Shown here one piece after another: positions 6,779-12,951 of a DNA stretch of 12,951 nucleotides; within the stretch, counting starts at the first letter, position 1; every line of letters starts with the position of its first letter. The stretch spans positions 1-12,951 of the forward strand of contig JANXCJ010000041.1 of assembly GCA_025060275.1 (NCBI GenBank), written 5' to 3'. A program made the position numbers and the translations under genes. The DNA is from Bacteroidia bacterium (GTDB lineage Bacteria > Bacteroidota > Bacteroidia > SpSt-205). A model generated the notes under the pieces. The model ran no database searches and had not been told where the DNA came from. It saw only the letters and a program-made list of their open reading frames with translations.

Positions 6779-9160
6779 TTACTCTACGACTACCAACTGC
6801 TGGCTAGTCCCACTCTCAACTTCTTGAACGAGGTAGAAACCAGAGGGTAAAAGCAGATTTAGATAATGCTCACCCTCAAGAAGGGTGTAAGCAGCTATAT
6901 TCCGCCCCCAAGCATCGCTTATCACGAATTTACCTTTCCTACCAGGAAGCAATCTAATAGCAAATACCCCTGTAGTAGGATTTGGATAGACTCTCCACCA
7001 CATAAACACAGGTGAGCTTTCCTCTATTTGGGATGATTGATTTACAGGATTTAGCTTAGTAACAAATACATCAGGACAGTCATAGTTCCCGCAGTTTCCT
7101 CCGCTGAAGGTAGATTGAAACACATTACTCGTTACATCATAATTGCTAGAATTGGTCTCACCTACCACATAAACATGCCCATTACCATCCACCTGTATGC
7201 CCCAACCCTCATCATCTACTGACCCCCCAAGATAAGTAGAATATACTATGTTATCCCCGGTGGGAGTCAGCTTAGTTACAAATACATCTGAACGCCCCCC
7301 TCTTGTTGACTGAAATGCCCCTGTACTAACATCGTAGTCATTAGAGGAAGTCACACCAGTTATGTATGCATGGCCACTTGCGTCAACTGCTATACCTCGT
7401 CCCAATTCATCTGCACTCCCTCCAACATAGGTAGAATAAGCAAGGCCACCTCCCATGGGATCAAGTTTTGTAACAAATGCATCTCGCCCCCCGTCATTAC
7501 TTCTCTGAAAAGCACTAGAAGTTACATCATAATCACTAGAGGACGTGTAGCCTACGACATACGCATTACCATTTCTATCTATGGTTATGCCTGTTCCAGC
7601 ATCTTCTCCATTGCCCCCAATGTAAGTAGAGTAAATCAAATCACTACCCGTAGGATTGACTTTAGTTACAAAGACATCAGATAAACCTTCCTTATTCGCC
7701 TGATAAGCCCCTGGCTTTGTATCATAGTCGGAAGATAGGGTATAGCCAGTTACATACGCATTTCCTGCTGCATCTATGGCTATTCCTAAACCCTGATCTT
7801 CACCATTCCCACCAATATAGGTGGAATAGACAAGATCGCTCCCTGTAGAGTTTAGTTTAGTCACAAACGCGTCTCCTGAACCTTGTTTATTTATTTGATA
7901 TGCACCCGGTTTAGTGTCGTAGTCTGAAGATGAGGTGCTACCCGTTACATAAGCCTGCCCACTTACATCTACTGCTATGTCCCAAGCTTGATCATAATCA
8001 CTGCCCCCCAGGTAAGTAGAATAGACTAAGTCCGTGCCAGTAGAATTGAGCTTCGTAACGAAGGCATCCATACCTCCCGACTTAGTCGCCTGGAATGCAC
8101 CAGATTTTATAGGATAATTATTAGAGAAGGTGCCACCCGTAACATACGCTTGTCCATTTCCATCTATCGCTATAGCTGAGGCGGCTTCATCACTTGTTCC
8201 CCCAATATAGGTGGAGTACACAAGATCCGTACCATCAGGACTAAGTTTTGTCACAAATATATCTCGCAAGCCTTCATTGGCCAACTGAAACGCACCAGGT
8301 TTCGTATCATAGTCCATAGAAGACGTTGAACCCGTTACGTAGGCATGACCATCTGCATCTACTGCTACGTCTCTTCCTGCATCATTTCCAGTCCCTCCGA
8401 TGTACGTAGAGTATAGGAGGGGGTCTATTATGAGAGTCTGGTGGGGATCGTAATCACCTAAGGCTATCCGGTAGTACTCTCCCTCTTTCACGAACTGAGC
8501 CGGAACCACCCGTGCTCCTTGATAGGCCCTGAGCTCGCAAAGCTCTGCTTCTCCAAAACGAGTGAGAAATACAAGTTTCTGTCCTCTTATTTCTACCCTA
8601 TCTGCCCCTCTTATTCGGAAGCGTATGTTGTGAGGGTCTGCTCCCGGTGAGACAAGGTAATCATACCGTAATCGCCCTTTATCTACATAGTAACGCAGGG
8701 CAATTCCAGGATATGCTTCTTTTACTAGCACCTCCTTATATAACCCCACATAGGTAGCATATTTAGAGGGATCATTTCCAATAAAGTAATTGTAGTAGCC
8801 TGCAGATTTCCCCTTAGCTTCCACTGAAGGGCGAAGGTTAGTTCCCTCATGCTCTACTAACACCCGATGCCCCAGAATAATGCTATTCTTTCGCTGTATT
8901 TCCTGCTGCTGCCAGAAGGGTAGCTGTGGGGAGATGGGTAGGAAGGGCTTTTTCATCTCCCAAAAGGTTATATTGAGCCCCCAGGAAGTAATCCAGACCT
9001 GTAAGCCGCTAGACTGGTGAAGATAAAGTACATCAGAGTGCCACTGTCCCTTATTCTCAATAAAAAGTGCCCGGTCTACTCCTATAACAGGCTTCTTCAT
9101 GGAAGCCTCCTGAGCCCAGCCAAGGCTTGCTGCAATAAGCATGATCCTATATCTGCACAT
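6779..9160 (-). CDS. SBBP-repeat beta-propeller protein with T9SS sorting domain
   Basis: A 793-residue secreted protein. A short signal peptide (residues 1 to about 16, Arg3/Arg5 then a hydrophobic core ending SLGWA) is followed by an N-terminal domain (about 25-245) with the ENKGQW motif at 35-40, of the type that usually precedes SBBP repeats (named DUF7948 in some databases). Seven 65-residue SBBP repeats (about 248-707) follow, matching one seven-bladed propeller. The C-terminal 70 residues, starting at YPNPTTG (725-731) and with later blocks like DAWGR and PSGFYLV, form a type A T9SS sorting domain. That domain directs export across the outer membrane and attachment or release by the type IX system. 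Blade 7 carries a short insert with two cysteines (690 and 695). The start is the first ATG because a later ATG at residue 7 would remove the basic n-region. No Shine-Dalgarno is seen. Function on the surface is unknown; the propeller suggests binding or scaffolding. Confidence 0.9.
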   Translation of the reverse strand: MCRYRIMLIAASLGWAQEASMKKPVIGVDRALFIENKGQWHSDVLYLHQSSGLQVWITSWGLNITFWEMKKPFLPISPQLPFWQQQEIQRKNSIILGHRVLVEHEGTNLRPSVEAKGKSAGYYNYFIGNDPSKYATYVGLYKEVLVKEAYPGIALRYYVDKGRLRYDYLVSPGADPHNIRFRIRGADRVEIRGQKLVFLTRFGEAELCELRAYQGARVVPAQFVKEGEYYRIALGDYDPHQTLIIDPLLYSTYIGGTGNDAGRDVAVDADGHAYVTGSTSSMDYDTKPGAFQLANEGLRDIFVTKLSPDGTDLVYSTYIGGTSDEAASAIAIDGNGQAYVTGGTFSNNYPIKSGAFQATKSGGMDAFVTKLNSTGTDLVYSTYLGGSDYDQAWDIAVDVSGQAYVTGSTSSSDYDTKPGAYQINKQGSGDAFVTKLNSTGSDLVYSTYIGGNGEDQGLGIAIDAAGNAYVTGYTLSSDYDTKPGAYQANKEGLSDVFVTKVNPTGSDLIYSTYIGGNGEDAGTGITIDRNGNAYVVGYTSSSDYDVTSSAFQRSNDGGRDAFVTKLDPMGGGLAYSTYVGGSADELGRGIAVDASGHAYITGVTSSNDYDVSTGAFQSTRGGRSDVFVTKLTPTGDNIVYSTYLGGSVDDEGWGIQVDGNGHVYVVGETNSSNYDVTSNVFQSTFSGGNCGNYDCPDVFVTKLNPVNQSSQIEESSPVFMWWRVYPNPTTGVFAIRLLPGRKGKFVISDAWGRNIAAYTLLEGEHYLNLLLPSGFYLVQEVESGTSQQLVVVE
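7040..8419 (-). repeat. Seven tandem 195-bp coding repeats (SBBP blades)
   Basis: Each 65-codon unit reads LVYSTYIGG, then a D-rich turn, GIAVD..GNAYVTG.T.S..YD, AFQ, and finally DVFVTKLNPTG. Units begin near 8419, 8224, 8029, 7834, 7639, 7444 and 7249 (reading down the minus strand). Six units keep exactly 65 codons; the last is extended by a Cys-containing insert. The units are diverged at DNA level rather than recent copies. They are coding repeats, not a CRISPR array. Confidence 0.9.
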
Positions 9161-9169
9161 ACTCAGCTA

Positions 9170-9177
9170 CAAATATA
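9170..9177 (-). promoter_or_regulatory. Candidate -7 box (TATATTTG) of the SBBP gene
   Basis: On the minus strand TATATTTG matches TAnnTTTG exactly and ends nine bases before the ATG at 9160. Expected initiation would leave a leader of only about five bases. No clear -33 TTG is visible at 19-21 bp upstream. One copy of the upstream 21-bp repeat and an ATCCC/GGGAT inverted repeat cover that position instead. Confidence 0.5.
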
Positions 9178-9187
9178 CTGAAATCCC

Positions 9188-9266
9188 CAGTTTTAGGGAT
9201 ATAAAAATGCAAATCCCAACTTCACGTAAGTATTCGCCCAGTGAACAGTTTTGCGGATATAAAAAT
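9188..9266. repeat. Duplicated 21-bp motif upstream of the SBBP gene
   Basis: Two direct copies, 9188-9208 and 9246-9266, spaced 58 bp start to start. Each reads CAGTTTT, two variable bases (AG or GC), then GGATATAAAAAT: 19 of 21 positions identical. Similarity stops abruptly outside the copies. Copy 1 also forms a small inverted repeat (ATCCC at 9183-9187 region against GGGAT at 9196-9200). The copies lie about 10 and 70 bases upstream of the candidate -7 box, consistent with a paired regulator site. The alternative is a leftover of a short duplication. Confidence 0.6.
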
Positions 9267-9335
9267 TCCCCCTATACATATAAGATAAAGACATCTGATC
9301 TGATTTAGTGGGGAGATGCCGATAAGCTCTCTTAC

Positions 9336-10367
9336 CTAAGGTATCTGAAAATTTATCTGAACCTCGGCTTGAATAGATGTTTCAGGAGGGATATTCACCT
9401 CTTGACCATATAGACTGAACCAGTCACCAGAGCTCGGCATCCCATTTCCATCCGCATCATATAAAGCATATAGATAATACCGGCCAGGATGAATATGCCA
9501 AAAAATAAATCCATCTTTACTCGCTGGGATGCGAACATAGCGGGTGATATAGCGAAGATTCTCAGGCTTATATTGAAGTCCCTCTACGAGGGGCATAAGA
9601 GTGGTGAAAAGGATAACATTCCTATCTGAAGATGGAATATAACTCGTGCCATGGCGATAGCGCGCATGTAGCGTGCTTAGATAGGGCTGTTCTGTGTGAG
9701 GATAGGGATCATTTGCGATAGGGGAATAGAAAATAGCTTCTTCACGACCCCGCAGGAAAGTCGTGAAATCCCGTACAGGCACCTTAGAAGGGAATCGTAA
9801 GCTGCGTGCTACCACAAAAGCTGCACTCGTATCTAACCGACGAGCCGTCCAGCGCATATGGAGGACAGGAGAAGGGCGAGACCGGAACTTATTAGTATAT
9901 GCGCTGAGAATAAGACTGTCAGGTCCTCTCATAACTATCTCCACGTAAGCTCTCTGTCCCTTAGAAATAGGCTCTACAAATCTATAGTAGCCTTGGCTAG
10001 CAGAATCCAGAAACAAATAGGTCAGGCGCTCTATACCGGAGAAGAACCCCCCATTCCGCATGCAGAGCAAATCCCGCCCCTCATACCTCACTACAAAGAA
10101 GCTCATATGGATATTGTTAGCTGAGTCTAACTCATTACGAGCACTAATCTGATTAGAGCTGATAGGACGAAAATCTACCTTCCATGTCGGAAAGTCTCCT
10201 ATGACTGTCGTAGAGATGACCGGACCTTCCCATATACCTAAGAGGTGCTCCAGCAATTCCAGGCCCTTAACGTCTGAAACCGAAGGACTTGTATTTTCCT
10301 CAGATTTGGAGGACTTACAGCTTACATATAAAGCAAAGCTTAGTATAAAGTAGGTGAAGCTCCGCAT
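9336..10367 (-). CDS. Putative lipoprotein of unknown function
   Basis: The 343-residue product begins with a type II-like signal (MRSFTYFILSFALYVSC). The lipobox ends VSC, so Cys17 would be lipidated, followed by a Ser/Lys/Glu-rich tether. The -3 residue is Tyr rather than the usual Leu, so the lipobox is imperfect. Residues about 38-180 start with a GIWEGP motif (44-49) and look all-beta, recalling calycin-like barrels; this is inference. Residues about 275-343 contain PGRYYLYALYDADGNG (294-309), a pattern seen in beta-sandwich domains with a Ca-binding-like D-A-D-G-N-G turn. It starts 13 bases after the fmt stop, so it is probably cotranscribed with leuS-fmt, although a functional link is not obvious. 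No terminator is evident after it. I do not recognise a named family. Confidence 0.75.
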   Translation of the reverse strand: MRSFTYFILSFALYVSCKSSKSEENTSPSVSDVKGLELLEHLLGIWEGPVISTTVIGDFPTWKVDFRPISSNQISARNELDSANNIHMSFFVVRYEGRDLLCMRNGGFFSGIERLTYLFLDSASQGYYRFVEPISKGQRAYVEIVMRGPDSLILSAYTNKFRSRPSPVLHMRWTARRLDTSAAFVVARSLRFPSKVPVRDFTTFLRGREEAIFYSPIANDPYPHTEQPYLSTLHARYRHGTSYIPSSDRNVILFTTLMPLVEGLQYKPENLRYITRYVRIPASKDGFIFWHIHPGRYYLYALYDADGNGMPSSGDWFSLYGQEVNIPPETSIQAEVQINFQIP

Positions 10368-10380
10368 CTGACTTACAAGT

Positions 10381-11310
10381 TTATTCCAAGCTGAGAGTAA
10401 ATCCTTTTACATACCCTTGGGCGAATTCATGTCCAGATACAGGTCGTTTCCCTTCTAATTGAACCCTAAGGAGACGAAGCGGTACATCTTGACAGGAGAC
10501 TAAAAGCTCCCCATTCTCCTGCCAAAGGGTAGCTGGAGGACGATTAGTGCGCCTGCCAGTTACTTTTGCAGCCTGTAGAATATGTAGCCTTTTACCCTGA
10601 AAAATAGTCCATGCTTTTGGGGAGGGGCTTAGCCCCCGAATAAAGTTATATACTTCTTCCGCAGGAGAATTCCACTGAATACGAGTATTTTGAGGTGTTA
10701 TTTTGGGAGCATAAGGCGCTTCTGGCAATTTAGGTTGAGGCTTAGGCTGAATGGTACCCATTGCGATCCCCTCTAAAGCCTCTAAGAGTAAGTCTGCCCC
10801 TACTTCAGAAAGAAAGCATTCTAACTGTCCTGCGTTCCACTCATAGGGTAACGGATAAGCACGCTGCAAGAAGATGTCCCCTGTATCCACTCCCTCTTGA
10901 ATTCGGAATATGGTGATACCTGTCGTGGTTTCCCCTTTCATGATAGACCACTGAATAGGAGCAGCTCCCCTATAGGCAGGTAAAAGCGAAGGATGAATAT
11001 TTATAGCACCTGAAGGAGGTATGCTCCATACTTCACGAGGTAAGATACGATAGGCTACCACCACGAAAATGTGCGCATTTAAAGCTTGCAAGCGACTCAG
11101 AAAGTCAGCATCTCTCAAGTACTCTACCTCCCAAATAGGTAGCCCTAAGCGTTGCGCTTCTTCTTTTATGGGTGTAGGCATAAGCCGCTGGCCACGGCCC
11201 GCTGGCTTATCAGGATTAGTAATAACTGCCATTACCTTATGGGGAGAGGTAGCCAATCGCCGTAGCGCAGGAAGCCCAAAAGCCCCATTTCCAAAAAAAA
11301 CCACCCGCAT
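10381..11310 (-). CDS. fmt: Methionyl-tRNA formyltransferase
   Basis: Fmt transfers a formyl group from 10-formyltetrahydrofolate to Met-tRNAfMet, producing the initiator for bacterial translation. The 309 residues match the normal length. The N-terminal Rossmann-like domain begins MRVVFFGNGAFG. The formyltransferase active-site elements are NIHPSLLPAYRGAAP (104-118) with Asn104 and His106, and GVDTGDI (140-146) with Asp142. The C-terminal OB-like domain, which helps bind tRNA, starts near residue 205 and includes RGLSPSPKAWT (225-235). The ATG overlaps the leuS stop by one base (TGATG), which points to translational coupling. No peptide deformylase gene, a common neighbour of fmt, is in the window. 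Confidence 0.96.
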   Translation of the reverse strand: MRVVFFGNGAFGLPALRRLATSPHKVMAVITNPDKPAGRGQRLMPTPIKEEAQRLGLPIWEVEYLRDADFLSRLQALNAHIFVVVAYRILPREVWSIPPSGAINIHPSLLPAYRGAAPIQWSIMKGETTTGITIFRIQEGVDTGDIFLQRAYPLPYEWNAGQLECFLSEVGADLLLEALEGIAMGTIQPKPQPKLPEAPYAPKITPQNTRIQWNSPAEEVYNFIRGLSPSPKAWTIFQGKRLHILQAAKVTGRRTNRPPATLWQENGELLVSCQDVPLRLLRVQLEGKRPVSGHEFAQGYVKGFTLSLE

Positions 11311-12951
11311 CAGACAACTACATTTACAATTTTACCAGGCACCACTACTACTTTACGCACTGGCTTATCTCCTACATACCGTGATAGTCGCGAATCTTCA
11401 AGCACCTTCTTCTCTATCTCTATCGCAGAAGCCTGAGAGGGAACCTGAACATGAAAACGGAGTTTGCCATTCACAGAAACGGGATAAGTTATTTTCTCCT
11501 CTTGTAGCCATCTTTCCTCCCACTGCGGCCAAGGCTCCTCTTGTAAAGGCTTAGTTTCACCTAGTCTTTCCCACAGCTCACATGCAATATGAGGCGCAAA
11601 CGGCTCCATCAAAACAAGAAACGATCTCCACACATCCCTTTTACGACAACCTAAGCGTTGCATTTCATTCAAAAAAATCATAAAGTGTGAGACACAGGTA
11701 TTGAGACTAATGCGCTCTATGTCTTCCGTCACTCGCTTGATAGTAGTATGTAAGATTTTCTTCTCCTCCGCTGTGGGCTCTTCTGAGCTGAAAAGATGTC
11801 CCTCTGTTTCAAGGCTCTCGTGTCCTACCAAAAACCGCCAAAGGCGCCGCAAAAACTGATATGTTCCTTGAATCCCGCGTGGATCCCATGGCTTTGTATG
11901 GGTCAGGGGACCTAAAAACATCTCATATAGCCGAAATGCATCTGCTCCATATTTCTCACATAACTCGTCTGGCGTAACTACATTATGGAAAGATTTAGAC
12001 ATTTTCTCCACAAGGGGCTCACCATGAAATTCTCTCTGAGCGTTTGCTTCAAATAAGGCTTCTGCATATTCGGGCATCCAGCGCCTGAACCCTTCCACAT
12101 CCACCTTTGTATCTTCTGTCAAAGCCACATCTACATGAATAGGAATGTAATCCTTCTTAGAGGCTGGATGAATAATATCAGCAGAAGTGAATATCTGAGC
12201 ATCCTTGCGTTTGTAGATTAGGATGGAACGACCAAGTATCATTCCTTGATTGATGAGCCTTTTGAAGGGCTCCTTTACAGGAGATATACCTATATCATGT
12301 AAAAAATGTGTCCAGAATCTCGCATATAAGAGATGGCCCACCGCATGCTCTGCACCCCCTACATACAGATCCACGGGAAGCCAATACTTGAGCTTCTCAG
12401 GCGAAGCAATCGCTGAGGGATTGTGGGGATCGCAGTAGCGCATGAAGTACCAGCTTGAACCTGCCCAGCCTGGCATTGTATCTGTCTCTCGCTCTACCCC
12501 ATCCGCATAGACTGTCCATTCAGTGATACGGGCTAAGGGAGAGCGTCCATCCCCTGTGGGCTCATATTTTTCCACTGGTGGGAGAGTTACAGGTAATTCT
12601 GATTCAGGTAGGGCATAGGGTAGCCCCTCCCGCCACAGAATGGGAAACGGCTCCCCCCAGTAGCGCTGCCTTGAAAAAACTACATCTCGGAGCTTATACT
12701 GGACTGCTGGAGTCCCTTTTCCATCCTGCAAGAGACGCTTCCTGATAACGTCAATAGCAGCAGGGACGGAGAGCCCCGTCAGAAAGTCAGAATCTTTTAG
12801 TATTCCTTCCTTTGCTTCATAAGCCCCATCCTCCCCTGAGACACCAGCGATGATAGAACGGACAGGTAAGCCCATTTGACGCGCAAAAGCCCAATCTCTC
12901 CTATCATGCGCAGGCACACCCATTATAGCACCCGTGCCATACCCCATCAAT
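11310..12951 (-). CDS. leuS: Leucyl-tRNA synthetase, C-terminal part (cut by right edge)
   Basis: LeuRS is a class I synthetase that attaches leucine to tRNA-Leu and proofreads it. About 546 C-terminal residues are present. The frame continues through the right edge inside the CP1 editing domain, whose block GTGAIMGVPAHDRRDWAF carries the Asp important for editing. Further on are the SRQRYWGEPFPI block, the AGSSWYFMRYCDP block, VGGAEHAVGHLLYARFW, the KMSKS loop (KMSKSFHNVVTP, about residues 316-327 of the visible part), the anticodon-binding helical domain, and the C-terminal VPGKIVNVVV. The N-terminal Rossmann half with HIGH lies outside the window. Between NQGMILG and KMSKS an insert with IHVDV and a RRWMPEYAEALF stretch matches the form I associate with Bacteroidota LeuRS. 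fmt follows with a one-base overlap. Confidence 0.97.
   Translation of the reverse strand, partial: LMGYGTGAIMGVPAHDRRDWAFARQMGLPVRSIIAGVSGEDGAYEAKEGILKDSDFLTGLSVPAAIDVIRKRLLQDGKGTPAVQYKLRDVVFSRQRYWGEPFPILWREGLPYALPESELPVTLPPVEKYEPTGDGRSPLARITEWTVYADGVERETDTMPGWAGSSWYFMRYCDPHNPSAIASPEKLKYWLPVDLYVGGAEHAVGHLLYARFWTHFLHDIGISPVKEPFKRLINQGMILGRSILIYKRKDAQIFTSADIIHPASKKDYIPIHVDVALTEDTKVDVEGFRRWMPEYAEALFEANAQREFHGEPLVEKMSKSFHNVVTPDELCEKYGADAFRLYEMFLGPLTHTKPWDPRGIQGTYQFLRRLWRFLVGHESLETEGHLFSSEEPTAEEKKILHTTIKRVTEDIERISLNTCVSHFMIFLNEMQRLGCRKRDVWRSFLVLMEPFAPHIACELWERLGETKPLQEEPWPQWEERWLQEEKITYPVSVNGKLRFHVQVPSQASAIEIEKKVLEDSRLSRYVGDKPVRKVVVVPGKIVNVVV

Noticed and set aside
7370..7684. Plus-strand open frame of 104 codons inside the propeller gene
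   Set aside because: It is an antisense shadow caused by the regular codon pattern of the SBBP repeats.
7040..8419. Regular 195-bp repeats as a CRISPR-like or satellite array
   Set aside because: The units are 65 in-frame codons encoding the SBBP blade consensus and differ at DNA level as expected of protein repeats.
11069..11554. Plus-strand open frame of 161 codons across fmt and leuS
   Set aside because: It is antisense to two confidently identified genes and gives a low-complexity translation without motifs.

Overview
The window looks like chromosomal DNA of a Bacteroidota (FCB-group) bacterium. Three things point there: a large extracellular beta-propeller protein ending in a type IX secretion (T9SS) sorting domain (YPNPTTG); a LeuRS whose insert before KMSKS carries the IHVDV block and the YEMFLGPL/KPWDP blocks I associate with Bacteroidota; and two exact matches to the Bacteroidota -7 promoter element TAnnTTTG directly before genes. 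I cannot place it more closely.

Layout, left to right. (1) Positions 1-516, minus: the 5' part of a secreted Gly/Ala-rich repeat protein that runs off the left edge and lacks an in-frame start codon. (2) 689-2022, minus: recF, then a small unknown ORF, then a clear intrinsic terminator. (3) 2046-5991, plus: three overlapping genes encoding pyruvate dehydrogenase E1 alpha, a membrane-anchored PP2C-type phosphatase with two LysM domains, and a membrane-anchored Hanks-type Ser/Thr kinase. recF and this operon diverge with only 23 bp between start codons. (4) 5992-6714: a long gap without an intact gene, containing a 10-bp inverted repeat and stretches that may be a decayed reading frame. (5) 6715-9160, minus: the SBBP seven-blade propeller/T9SS protein with its own terminator and promoter, and an upstream region with a 21-bp duplicated motif. 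(6) 9336-12951, minus: leuS (3' part), fmt and an unknown lipoprotein, forming a tight operon.

The most interesting part is the E1 alpha-phosphatase-kinase operon. The E1 alpha keeps the serine that mitochondrial PDH kinases phosphorylate (the GHSMSDP loop), and mitochondrial PDH phosphatase is itself a PP2C enzyme. Overlapping start/stop codons tie E1 alpha expression to a kinase/phosphatase pair, each with a different extracytoplasmic domain. This makes direct phospho-control of pyruvate oxidation a testable idea, but the sequence does not prove it.

The remaining genes are ordinary housekeeping functions (RecF repair, formyl-Met-tRNA synthesis, leucyl-tRNA charging) or surface proteins of unknown role.
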